NCBI RefSeq assembly: GCF_003096695.1
Contig: NZ_QEKY01000006.1
Location: forward strand, 1-62,297
DNA from: Porphyromonas loveana
Lineage (GTDB): Bacteria > Bacteroidota > Bacteroidia > Bacteroidales > Porphyromonadaceae
Direction of reading: 5' to 3'
Length of the DNA stretch: 62,297 bases
The notes under the pieces were generated by a model, which saw only the letters and a program-made list of their open reading frames with translations, did no database searches and had not been told where the DNA came from. The first letter of the stretch is position 1. The number at the start of each line of letters is the position of its first letter. A program made the position numbers and the translations under genes. This document shows positions 25,685 through 33,469 of the stretch, piece after piece.

Positions 25685-26449
25685 CTATTTCTTAAACACA
25701 CTGTTCATGTGCCAATCAAGAAACTCCTTGGCTGGCAAAAATTTATCAGGCAAGAATATTGGCCGACTCTGATACTTATAGAAGAGTTCTGTGACAGCAA
25801 TATCATCCGCGTAGTCATTGAAGTAATCGGAGACTAAGACTCTGTATTCGGGCGTGACAGTGATATACCCCAAGTCGAAAGCCTTGTCGTGGATAGCGTT
25901 CAGGCATAACCCATTACGAGGATTTGTTCTATTATCTTGATCTATTGCCCAAGGCTTGATATGACTCGCAACAAGGAGATCAGGAATAGAGAGACCTGTA
26001 ATACAACAACGGAGATTGTAGGATGACAAGACTGCACTTCGGAAAAAGCTTTGGTTCACCCTTGTCTTCACAACGGCTTCTCGGTCCTTACCTTCGGGTA
26101 AGTCCTGCAGGACAATACCGTTGCTTTCTTCTATTTTCCTATTCTGGAACTTTGCGATAAGCTCTTCGCTCTCATACGAAAGACGCTCCCAATCACCATT
26201 GAACTCATTCCACACTTCTTCCTCCAGCTTGCTTCCATTAGTTAGTCCTGTGATGCCTTGTTTCTTCAACTCAGGATCCAAACGTCCGAAATTACCGATC
26301 TTCATATTCAGAGCCGAAGGCGTACGCCCAAGTATCTTTGCATACGCAATAATGATAGGATGGGTCTTGCTACTTGCCTTGAAGGGTACCTTGCAATACA
26401 CATTAAAGGCAATGATGGTTTCCTCTTTGGTCCAATTTGTCCTGAGCAT
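25685..26449 (-). CDS. HNH endonuclease
   Basis: 254 residues. The C-terminal HNH_2-type nuclease shows VNQSFFRSAVLSSYNLRCCITGL, then VASHIKPWAIDQDNRTNPRNGLCLNAIHDKAFD, with the H-N-H residues in ASHIKPW, NPRNGLCL and IHDKAFD. The N-terminal half (TKEETIIAFNVYCKVPF, ILGRTPSALNMKIGNFGRLD) resembles the DNA-binding region of putative HNH restriction enzymes. It precedes the HpaII-like gene on the same strand by ~30 bp, between aroQ and pyk, so both seem to have entered together. It looks A+T richer than aroQ and pyk. Alternative: an orphan HNH unrelated to the HpaII gene. Confidence 0.8.
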   Translation of the reverse strand: MLRTNWTKEETIIAFNVYCKVPFKASSKTHPIIIAYAKILGRTPSALNMKIGNFGRLDPELKKQGITGLTNGSKLEEEVWNEFNGDWERLSYESEELIAKFQNRKIEESNGIVLQDLPEGKDREAVVKTRVNQSFFRSAVLSSYNLRCCITGLSIPDLLVASHIKPWAIDQDNRTNPRNGLCLNAIHDKAFDLGYITVTPEYRVLVSDYFNDYADDIAVTELFYKYQSRPIFLPDKFLPAKEFLDWHMNSVFKK

Positions 26450-26511
26450 CGTCTATTTCAATTACAGTAGGATCGGGGGCTAATCTTTATACGTCGCCGC
26501 CATTTGTTTGC

Positions 26512-26937
26512 TTATTCCCTTACCAAAAAATCTACGGCCAGTCGGTAACTCTCCAGCCCGAAACCTGATATGATTCCCCGACAGGCGGGTGCTATCACCG
26601 ACTGCCTACGATAGTCTTCGCGAGCGAAGATAGAACTGATGTGCACCTCCACCACGGGAATGCTGACGGCACGGATGGCGTCCAGCAAAGCCACCGACGT
26701 ATGGGTATATCCGCCCGCATTGAGCACGACGCCCGAAGCCCCCACCTGTTCGGCCCGATAGAGTGCATCGATCAGCTCTCCCTCGTGATTGCTCTGATAA
26801 TAATCGATGGAGACATCGGGATAGAGGTGACGCAGGTCTTCGAGATAGGATTCGAACGAACGGCTGCCGTATATCTCCGGTTCTCGCATGCCCAGAGAAG
26901 CCAAATTGGGGCCGTTGATAATGTGTATGAGCTTCAT
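26512..26937 (-). CDS. aroQ: Type II 3-dehydroquinate dehydratase
   Basis: 141 residues. Hallmarks are IINGPNLASLGMREPEIYGS (active-site Asn, Arg and Tyr), DYYQSNHEGELIDALY, VLNAGGYTHTSVALLDAI and VEVHISSIFARE. It dehydrates 3-dehydroquinate to 3-dehydroshikimate in the shikimate pathway as a dodecamer. In related genomes I recall aroQ directly preceding pyk; here the HNH and HpaII-like genes separate them. A TACCTTTG box lies leftward-facing at 26995-26988, 51 nt from the start. Confidence 0.95.
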   Translation of the reverse strand: MKLIHIINGPNLASLGMREPEIYGSRSFESYLEDLRHLYPDVSIDYYQSNHEGELIDALYRAEQVGASGVVLNAGGYTHTSVALLDAIRAVSIPVVEVHISSIFAREDYRRQSVIAPACRGIISGFGLESYRLAVDFLVRE

Positions 26938-26947
26938 AACGATTGAC

Positions 26948-26995
26948 TATCTTTGGAGAAGGATTTTTGGGGCGTTTTTTCCCCTTACAAAGGTA
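26948..26995. promoter_or_regulatory. Divergent -7 boxes for aroQ and xerD
   Basis: TATCTTTG on the plus strand (26948-26955) faces xerD, and TACCTTTG on the minus strand (26995-26988) faces aroQ. Both match TAnnTTTG. Neither has a clear TTTG at 19-21 nt, so strength is uncertain. Confidence 0.4.
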
Positions 26996-27008
26996 CAGAT
27001 AATTGACA

Positions 27009-27941
27009 ATGATAGAAGACAGCCTCTACAATCGCTACAAAGCCTACCTCAGTCTCGAACTTCACCTCACCCACAACAGTGTGGATGCCTACCTGAAGGA
27101 TCTGGACAAACTATCCTCTTATCTCACATCCGAGAACAAATCCTACCGAGAAGTCACCTACGACGACCTGCAACACCTCATAGCCCAACTCTACGATCTC
27201 GGCATCAGTGCCCGCTCAATAGCGCGTATCATCAGCGGCATCAAGAGCTTCTTCCGCTTCCTTCTGCTTGAGGAGTATATCGAGAACGACCCCACGGAGT
27301 TGCTCGAAAGCCCTCGCATAGGCATCCACCTGCCCACGGTACTCACCATCGAGGAGGTCGATCGGCTCATCGGTGCCATCGACATGACAGCCCCTGCAGG
27401 GCAGCGCAATCGTGCCATGCTGGAGATACTCTACAGCTGCGGACTGCGAGTGAGCGAGCTCACGGGGCTGAAGTTCAGCAATCTCTTCCTCAACGAATCT
27501 TTCTTGCGCGTCGATGGCAAAGGTCGCAAGCAGCGTCTCGTGCCGATGAGTGAGGCAGCTGTGTCCGAACTGCGGAGCTATCTGGCCGATCCCGAACGCC
27601 CGGATCCGATACGCGGACAGGAGGAATTTGTCTTCCTGAGCAATCGAGGCAAAGCCATATCGCGCATTATGGTCTTCGTCCTCATCAAGCAACTGGCCGA
27701 GGCGGCAGGCATCAATAAGAGCATCAGCCCGCACACCTTCCGCCACAGCTTCGCCACACATCTGCTCGAAGGCGGGGCCAATCTCCAAGCCATTCAGCTC
27801 ATGCTCGGGCACGAAAGCATAGCCACGACGGAGATCTATACCCACATCGACAGAGAGACCCTCCGACACGAAATCGAGACCTACCACCCGCGCAACCAAT
27901 CCTACCGCCCTACCCCCGAAGAAACGGACACGCTTGTGTAA
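27009..27941 (+). CDS. xerD: Tyrosine recombinase XerD
   Basis: 310 residues from the ATG at 27009; an in-frame TTG two codons upstream is less likely. The N-terminal SAM-like core-binding domain is LYNRYKAYLSLELHLTHNSVDAYLKDLDKLSSYL. The catalytic residues are Arg in LYSCGLRVSELTGL, Lys in DGKGRKQRLVP, H-x-x-R in SPHTFRHSFATHLLEGG, the second His in LGHESIATTEIY and the nucleophilic Tyr in that motif. XerC/D resolve chromosome dimers at dif. XerD rather than XerC is the better guess from context next to aroQ. It is transcribed divergently from aroQ. Confidence 0.9.
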   Translation: MIEDSLYNRYKAYLSLELHLTHNSVDAYLKDLDKLSSYLTSENKSYREVTYDDLQHLIAQLYDLGISARSIARIISGIKSFFRFLLLEEYIENDPTELLESPRIGIHLPTVLTIEEVDRLIGAIDMTAPAGQRNRAMLEILYSCGLRVSELTGLKFSNLFLNESFLRVDGKGRKQRLVPMSEAAVSELRSYLADPERPDPIRGQEEFVFLSNRGKAISRIMVFVLIKQLAEAAGINKSISPHTFRHSFATHLLEGGANLQAIQLMLGHESIATTEIYTHIDRETLRHEIETYHPRNQSYRPTPEETDTLV

Positions 27942-28180
27942 AAAAGCGTGCAGATGTGTTATGATCTCCGACATGCGCGAATGGTCGAGAAAACTCGCGC
28001 CAAAATGAAATGATTTTGGCGCCATTTCGGAAAAATTTATGCGCAAGATCTGAAAACTTTTGGCGCGTACTTCTCATCGTTTTTGGCGCCGGATTCTCGG
28101 AGTTTTCAGCTCATAATTTTGGGAAATACACTTCAACCCACTCAATGCACCGCCAAGGGTTAAAAAAGGTGTAGCCTCCC
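27940..28180. repeat. Dispersed GGCGCC/CCAAAA intergenic repeat, copy 1
   Basis: The region after xerD carries four TTTTGGCGC-type motifs in both orientations (near 27997, 28014, 28058, 28081) and ends near AGGGTTAAAAAAGGTG. A second block at 41810-42070 shares both flanks and motif order, so these are copies of one ~260-bp element. A looser third copy is at 33034-33305. The block is not coding. Confidence 0.7.
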
Positions 28181-28221
28181 GATCGTCTCCGAACTGAACA
28201 ATATATTATGCCCCTTTGTCC

Positions 28222-28229
28222 TACTTTTG
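28222..28229 (+). promoter_or_regulatory. Candidate -7 box for the M49 peptidase gene
   Basis: TACTTTTG fits TAnnTTTG and lies 53 nt before the chosen start codon. No -33 TTTG at the standard spacing is seen. Confidence 0.35.
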
Positions 28230-28282
28230 TGACGGACGCCGACCGACCGAATCATCGGAGCGACCTACAAAACAGACTGACA

Positions 28283-30931
28283 ATGGAGAAAAAAGAATTT
28301 CAGTCGGGCGAACGTGTAGCCCGATTTGCCGATATAGAAATCCTCAGCTACAGGGCAGATAGGTTTGGGCAACTGAGTCCTGAGCAAAGGATACTGTGCT
28401 ATCATCTTGCCGAGGCAGCTCTGCGAGGGCGCGACATCAGTACGGTACAGAACTGCCGCTACAATCTATGGGTGCGTATGCTCATGGAGCGCATCTACCG
28501 TCATCTGAGAGAGCAGCCCCGCACCGACGAATTTGGCTTGCTGGAAGAGTATCTCTTCTGCATTTGGTTTGCCAATGGTATCCATCACCACTACAGCGGC
28601 AGCAAGTTTATCGCCCGCTTCAGTGCAGACTACCTGCGCACGGCACTCAGGGATACGGCTACAGAACTGGAACCTGAGGAGCTGACACTGCTGGAGCGTG
28701 TGCTATACGATGCCGACTTCCTCCCCAAACGGACCGAGCAGAGCGGCGACAAGGATCTGATAGCTGCATCGGCTGTCAATTTCTACACTCCGGGCATCAC
28801 CCAAGCCGAAGCCGAAAGCTATTACCGGACGCTGCAAGAGGCTCTCCCCGAAGGCGAAAAAGAATGTCCGCCGAGCTTCGGTCTGAACACGCGCCTGACG
28901 CGCTCCGTCTCGGGCGAACTCCATGAAGAGGTGTGCCGCGCAGGCGGGCTCTACGGCGAAGCTATCGATCATATCATCACAGCCCTCGCCGACAGCATGG
29001 CATACGCCGAGAACGAGCAGCAGCGGACAGCCCTCCGACTGCTCAGCGACTACTACCGTACGGGAGACTTGCGACTATACGATCGCTTCTGCATCGACTG
29101 GGTGGGAAACAAAGAGACGAGGATAGACTACATCAACGGCTTCACCGAGGTATATGCCGACCCCATCGGTCTGCATGGCAGTTGGGAAGGACTCGTCCAC
29201 ATGCGGGACGAGGAGGCGAGCGAACGCACGCGGATCATCAGCGAACATGCCGGTTGGTTCGAAGCCCATTCACCCATCGACTCGCGCTTCCGCAAGCAAG
29301 AGGCGCGCGGCGTATCGGCTACCGTGGTCAATGTGGTGACCATCGCCGGCGACAGCTATCCGGCCACGCCGATAGGGATCAACCTGCCCAATGCTGATTG
29401 GATCCGCGCCTGCCACGGCTCCAAGTCTGTCACGATAGACAATATCACCGACGCATACAACCATGCAGCCCGCGGCACGGGATTGTACGAGGAGTTCGTC
29501 CCCGATGCCGCCATGCGCCGCCTTATGGAAGCGCATGCCGACCTCACGGACAGCCTGCACACCGATCTGCACGAATGCTTGGGACACGGCAGCGGACAAC
29601 TCCTGCCGGGTGTCGCGGGCGATGCGCTACGCGAGCATGCTTCTACGATCGAAGAGACGCGAGCCGACCTCTTCGCTCTCTATTTTCTTGCCGACAGCAA
29701 GATGTTGGAGCTGCAGCTCCTGAGCGATCCGGATGCTTATAAGGCTAACTACTATAAGTATATGCTCAACGGACTGATGACTCAGCTCGTGCGCATCAAA
29801 CGAGGCGAGAAAATAGAGGAAGCGCACATGCGCAATCGCGCGCTCATCGCACGCTACGTTCTGGAACAGGCGGAACCTCGGGGCTATATGTCCCTTAGTG
29901 CCGAAACAGGCAAGACAGTTCTCTCTATCAACGACTACACAGGCGTGCGCAACATCATCGCCGAATTGCTCGCCGAGGTGCAACGCATCAAGAGCGAAGG
30001 GGACTATCCGGCAGCAAAAGCCTTGGTGGAACGCTACGCCATACACATAGATGCGGCACTGCACAGAGAGGTTTTGGAGCGTTATGCCGCATTGGAGATA
30101 GCGCCATACAAAGGTTTCGTCAATCCGGTGCTGACACCGATCTACAACACGGAGGGAGTGATGACGGATGTGGAGATAGCTTATACCGAGGGTTATGCCG
30201 AGCAAATGCTCCGCTACGGTGAAGTGTACGGCTATCTCTCCACAGAAAGTCCGCTCAAACAAGAAGCTCGCCGACTGCGCACACTCCTACGACGAGCGAT
30301 GGACGGAGTACTATCCGCCAGTATGCGCGAGAAAGGATTGGAGTACGGGATCAACTTCGGTGTCACCCGTGAGCATCTGCTACGGCTGGCACGCACGGCC
30401 GATGCCACGGCTCAGCTCGCCGACTATCTATGGAGACGCAACGTGCGCGAAACAAAGATACTGGCGACGATGATCTATCCACCCCGGGAGCTGACGCATG
30501 AGCGGGCCACGCAGCTGCTCCGAGAAGCTGAGAACATCGAACTTCGCGAGCAACTGACAGCCAATTTGCTGGAGAAAATGCCCCACGCCATGCAAAGCAT
30601 CGGGCGCTGGATGGGGGATCCGTCCGCCACACCTGCCATGATAACCGGCGCATTCATGCTCGCGGCCCGACTGCTGACGCGAGGCGTACTACCGGAAGCG
30701 GGTACAGAGGAGATGCTCATCATGCGCGCTATCGCATACCTGACGGACGAAAAAGAAACGACAGAGCTCCGTCGTGCTGCCGCACTCACGCTCAAACGCT
30801 ACGGCCGCAACACAGCGGAAAGAAAACAGAAGGTGCTGCATCTCCTGCCCGAAGTGAGCCAAGATACAGCACCTGTACTGCACGAACTCTGCAAAGACAT
30901 TCGCTTCGAGCTCGATTTCTATAGCGAGTAA
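28283..30931 (+). CDS. Dipeptidyl-peptidase III (family M49) with C-terminal helical-repeat extension
   Basis: 882 residues from the ATG at 28283 (MEKKEFQSGERVARFAD); the frame is open 25 codons further upstream. The M49 zinc site is HECLGHGSG (H430, E431, H435) with the second motif EETRADLFALY (E457/E458), matching HExxxGH/HExxGH and EExRAE/D. It has no signal peptide. Residues after ~720 are an extra helical tail (ELTHERATQLLREAENIELREQL and later Leu/Ala-rich helices), which I recall as an AlkD/ARM-like extension described for the P. gingivalis enzyme. DPP III removes dipeptides from oligopeptide N-termini, suiting an organism that feeds on peptides. Confidence 0.9.
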   Translation: MEKKEFQSGERVARFADIEILSYRADRFGQLSPEQRILCYHLAEAALRGRDISTVQNCRYNLWVRMLMERIYRHLREQPRTDEFGLLEEYLFCIWFANGIHHHYSGSKFIARFSADYLRTALRDTATELEPEELTLLERVLYDADFLPKRTEQSGDKDLIAASAVNFYTPGITQAEAESYYRTLQEALPEGEKECPPSFGLNTRLTRSVSGELHEEVCRAGGLYGEAIDHIITALADSMAYAENEQQRTALRLLSDYYRTGDLRLYDRFCIDWVGNKETRIDYINGFTEVYADPIGLHGSWEGLVHMRDEEASERTRIISEHAGWFEAHSPIDSRFRKQEARGVSATVVNVVTIAGDSYPATPIGINLPNADWIRACHGSKSVTIDNITDAYNHAARGTGLYEEFVPDAAMRRLMEAHADLTDSLHTDLHECLGHGSGQLLPGVAGDALREHASTIEETRADLFALYFLADSKMLELQLLSDPDAYKANYYKYMLNGLMTQLVRIKRGEKIEEAHMRNRALIARYVLEQAEPRGYMSLSAETGKTVLSINDYTGVRNIIAELLAEVQRIKSEGDYPAAKALVERYAIHIDAALHREVLERYAALEIAPYKGFVNPVLTPIYNTEGVMTDVEIAYTEGYAEQMLRYGEVYGYLSTESPLKQEARRLRTLLRRAMDGVLSASMREKGLEYGINFGVTREHLLRLARTADATAQLADYLWRRNVRETKILATMIYPPRELTHERATQLLREAENIELREQLTANLLEKMPHAMQSIGRWMGDPSATPAMITGAFMLAARLLTRGVLPEAGTEEMLIMRAIAYLTDEKETTELRRAAALTLKRYGRNTAERKQKVLHLLPEVSQDTAPVLHELCKDIRFELDFYSE

Positions 30932-30950
30932 TGCGCAGAAAGCGCAGTCA

Positions 30951-32222
30951 CTAATCTATCATCGTAAAGCCCGTATAGGGTACCAGACAGTCGGGGATGC
31001 GGATGCCTTCGGCTGTCTGATTGTTTTCGAGGAGTGCAGCCACTATACGCGGCAGAGCCAATGCACTACCGTTGAGGGTGTGGCAAAGCTCTACTTTCTT
31101 GTCGGCATTGCGGTAGCGACACTTCAGACGATTGGCCTGGAAGCTCTCGAAATTGGACACGGAGCTAACCTCCAACCAACGTTCTTGGGCTGCTGAATAA
31201 ACCTCGAAGTCGTAAGTAAGTGCCGAAGTGAAGCTGATGTCACCTCCGCAGAGGCGCAGGATGCGCCACGGAAGGCCGAGCTTATCAACCAGACTCTCCA
31301 CATAGTCAACCATACGATCGAGCTGCTTATAAGAATGCTCGGGCTTATCGACGCAGACGATCTCTACCTTATTGAACTGGTGCAGACGATTCAAACCACG
31401 CACATCCTTGCCATACGAACCGGCTTCGCGACGGAAGCAAGCCGAATAGGCGGTCAGACGCACGGGCAATTCGTCCTCGGAGAGGATAACATCGCGGAAG
31501 ATATTGGTCACGGGGACCTCAGCCGTAGGAATCAGATAGAGGTTGTCCGCAGTGGCATGGTACATCTGCCCTTCCTTGTCGGGGAGTTGTCCGGTTCCAT
31601 AACCGGAGTCTTCATTGACAAGGTAGGGAGGTTCTATCTCAGTGAAGCCGGCATTGCGAGCCTCGTCCAAGAAGAAATTGATGAGCGCACGCTGCAGGCG
31701 CGCCCCCTTACCCTTGTAAACAGGGAAGCCGGCACCCGTGATCTTGACACCCAATTCGAAGTCAATGAGATCGTATTTCTTGGCCAGTTCCCAATGCGGC
31801 AGCTTCTGTTCGCTAAGATCGGGCACGGATCCGCCTGACGAAATGCAGATGTTGTCTTCTGCTCCATTACCCTCAGGCACCGAGGGGTGAGGCAGATTGG
31901 GGATGAGCAACAGGTGGGTGCGGATTTCATTCTCCAGCTCAGCTTTCTTCTCTTCCAGCTCGTGACTGGCGGCTTTCATATCCGCCACTCGGACACGGAT
32001 GGCCTCAGCCTCATCCTTCTTGCCCGCTTTCATCAAAGCACCGATCTCCTTGGCGATAGCGTTCTGCTCCGCCAAAGAAGCATCCAAACTCTGCTGGGTC
32101 TCGCGACGCTGCTTGTCGAGGTAGATAACCTCGTCGAGGATGGCGGTCGCATCGAAGTGTTTGATCGCCAAGCGGCGGATCACTTCGTCTCTGTCCTCGA
32201 TGATTTGCTTGAGTGTCAGCAT
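30951..32222 (-). CDS. serS: Seryl-tRNA synthetase
   Basis: 423 residues, the standard length. It has an N-terminal coiled-coil tRNA-binding arm (~30-100) and a class II catalytic core with PPYLVNEDSGYGTGQLP (motif 1 area), LIPTAEVPVTNIF, YSACFRREAGSYGKDVRGLNRLHQFNKVE (motif 2) and GSALALPRIVAALLENNQ (motif 3 with its Arg). It charges tRNA-Ser. Convergent with the peptidase gene across 19 bp. It lies downstream of rplU-rpmA but behind their terminator. Confidence 0.96.
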   Translation of the reverse strand: MLTLKQIIEDRDEVIRRLAIKHFDATAILDEVIYLDKQRRETQQSLDASLAEQNAIAKEIGALMKAGKKDEAEAIRVRVADMKAASHELEEKKAELENEIRTHLLLIPNLPHPSVPEGNGAEDNICISSGGSVPDLSEQKLPHWELAKKYDLIDFELGVKITGAGFPVYKGKGARLQRALINFFLDEARNAGFTEIEPPYLVNEDSGYGTGQLPDKEGQMYHATADNLYLIPTAEVPVTNIFRDVILSEDELPVRLTAYSACFRREAGSYGKDVRGLNRLHQFNKVEIVCVDKPEHSYKQLDRMVDYVESLVDKLGLPWRILRLCGGDISFTSALTYDFEVYSAAQERWLEVSSVSNFESFQANRLKCRYRNADKKVELCHTLNGSALALPRIVAALLENNQTAEGIRIPDCLVPYTGFTMID

Positions 32223-32233
32223 ATAATATCCTA

Positions 32234-32286
32234 AAAAACAAAAGGCAAATCTCCAAGGCGGTTACAGCCTATAGAGATTCGCCCCT
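32234..32286 (-). terminator. rplU-rpmA terminator
   Basis: GGCAAATCTC (32244-32253) pairs with GAGATTCGCC (32274-32283, one mismatch), with an inner AGGC/GCCT stem. Leftward, a T-rich run (complement of 32234-32242) follows. It separates rpmA from serS. Confidence 0.7.
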
Positions 32287-32319
32287 TGTTGTGATTAACC
32301 TATAGCGTATTCGCTTTCC

Positions 32320-32577
32320 TTATGCTTCGGCCTTAATCGAAACGTACGAACGGTCGTTCTTCTTGCGGGTAAATACTACCACACCAGACTTCAGAGCATA
32401 CAAGGTATGATCCTTACCGATGCCTACGTTCTCACCCGGATGGTGTACCGTACCACGCTGACGAACCAGAATGTTGCCGGCTTTGGCCGTTTCTCCACCG
32501 TATACTTTCACGCCAAGACGCTTGCTGGCCGACTCACGACCGTTCTTGGAACTACCAACACCTTTTTTATGTGCCAT
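32320..32577 (-). CDS. rpmA: 50S ribosomal protein L27
   Basis: 85 residues, canonical. It begins [29 protein letters not shown] and contains [27 protein letters not shown]. The N-terminal tail reaches the peptidyl-transferase centre. The start is not preceded by the cleavable extension known from Firmicutes. It lies 26 bp after rplU in the conserved L21-L27 operon. Confidence 0.97.
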   Translation of the reverse strand: MAHKKGVGSSKNGRESASKRLGVKVYGGETAKAGNILVRQRGTVHHPGENVGIGKDHTLYALKSGVVVFTRKKNDRSYVSIKAEA

Positions 32578-32603
32578 GATTCTTTCTACTTTGCGGGTTA
32601 AAC

Positions 32604-32921
32604 TTATGCAACTACTTCCTTCACCAGAACTTCCGTAAACTGCTGGCGATGGCCATTCAGCTTGCGGTATCCTTTTCTTCTCTTCTTGTGGAAGATGAGC
32701 ACCTTGTCTCCCTTTACAAGAGGAGTCAGCACTTCACATACCACCTTAGCACCCGATACCAGTGGCGAACCAACTGTAACAGCACCATTGTTGTCGACGA
32801 GGAGAACCTTGTCGAACTCTACTTTCGCACCACTTTCTACATCTTTGATGTGGTGTACGAACAACCGACGGCCTTGCTCGACCTTCATCTGTTGTCCCTG
32901 AATGTCTACGATAACGTACAT
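32604..32921 (-). CDS. rplU: 50S ribosomal protein L21
   Basis: 105 residues, canonical L21: [21 protein letters not shown], then [22 protein letters not shown] and the [22 protein letters not shown] end. It binds 23S rRNA in the large subunit. First gene of the L21-L27 operon; a TATCTTTG box lies ~90 nt upstream, leaving a leader with a small GC hairpin (TGTGC/GCACA near 32970). Confidence 0.97.
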   Translation of the reverse strand: MYVIVDIQGQQMKVEQGRRLFVHHIKDVESGAKVEFDKVLLVDNNGAVTVGSPLVSGAKVVCEVLTPLVKGDKVLIFHKKRRKGYRKLNGHRQQFTEVLVKEVVA

Positions 32922-33011
32922 TACTTTATACTACTAAACTTGTTAGCCCCGTATGGTGGAACGGTTTGTGCGCCGCACACTTCTATAACCATACATAGGA
33001 ATTTCGACCGC

Positions 33012-33019
33012 AAAGATAA
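33012..33019 (-). promoter_or_regulatory. Candidate rplU promoter -7 box
   Basis: Leftward TATCTTTG (33019-33012) fits TAnnTTTG. A TTTG lies 22 nt upstream (33045-33042), slightly longer than usual. The leader to rplU is about 90 nt. Confidence 0.4.
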
Positions 33020-33033
33020 CATTTCCCTACAAT

Positions 33034-33305
33034 TACGCGCCAAAAATCACAGAGAATCTTTCTATTTCGCTGTCTCCCACACCAATAGCGAGATAATTTC
33101 ATCGAAGGCAAAACAAATCCGAGGTGATGCAAAAGACTCCGCCGGGCGACTAAAACCACAAACAGAACTACGCGCCGGAAAAATTCTGCATATGGTGCAA
33201 AAAAACATGGCGCATAATTTTTTTCGATTACGCGCCATTTCCATTTTATTTTGGCGCCATTTCCCAAATTATTTGGCGCGTATTTTCACGAAATCAGGTG
33301 CCATA
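33034..33305. repeat. Dispersed GGCGCC/CCAAAA intergenic repeat, loose copy 3
   Basis: Motifs such as ACGCGCCAAAA (33035), ACGCGCC (33173, 33232), TTTTGGCGCC (33250) and TTTGGCGCG (33273) recur through the rplU-sprA gap. The flanks of copies 1 and 2 are not recognisable here. The rest of the gap to 33469 shows no gene. Confidence 0.55.
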
Positions 33306-33469
33306 TTTCGGTCGTTTCCGGCACGTCTTTTTCCATGAGAGGCTTATTGGCCGGAAGCTGAAGAGTGGGTATTTTTTCGAAGCGTGCATCAACGCAAAGG
33401 CTCTCTACGTCACACCCTTATCGGAGTATGGCGTAGAGAACGAGCGCGTTAAGCCATGTAACTGTGAAT

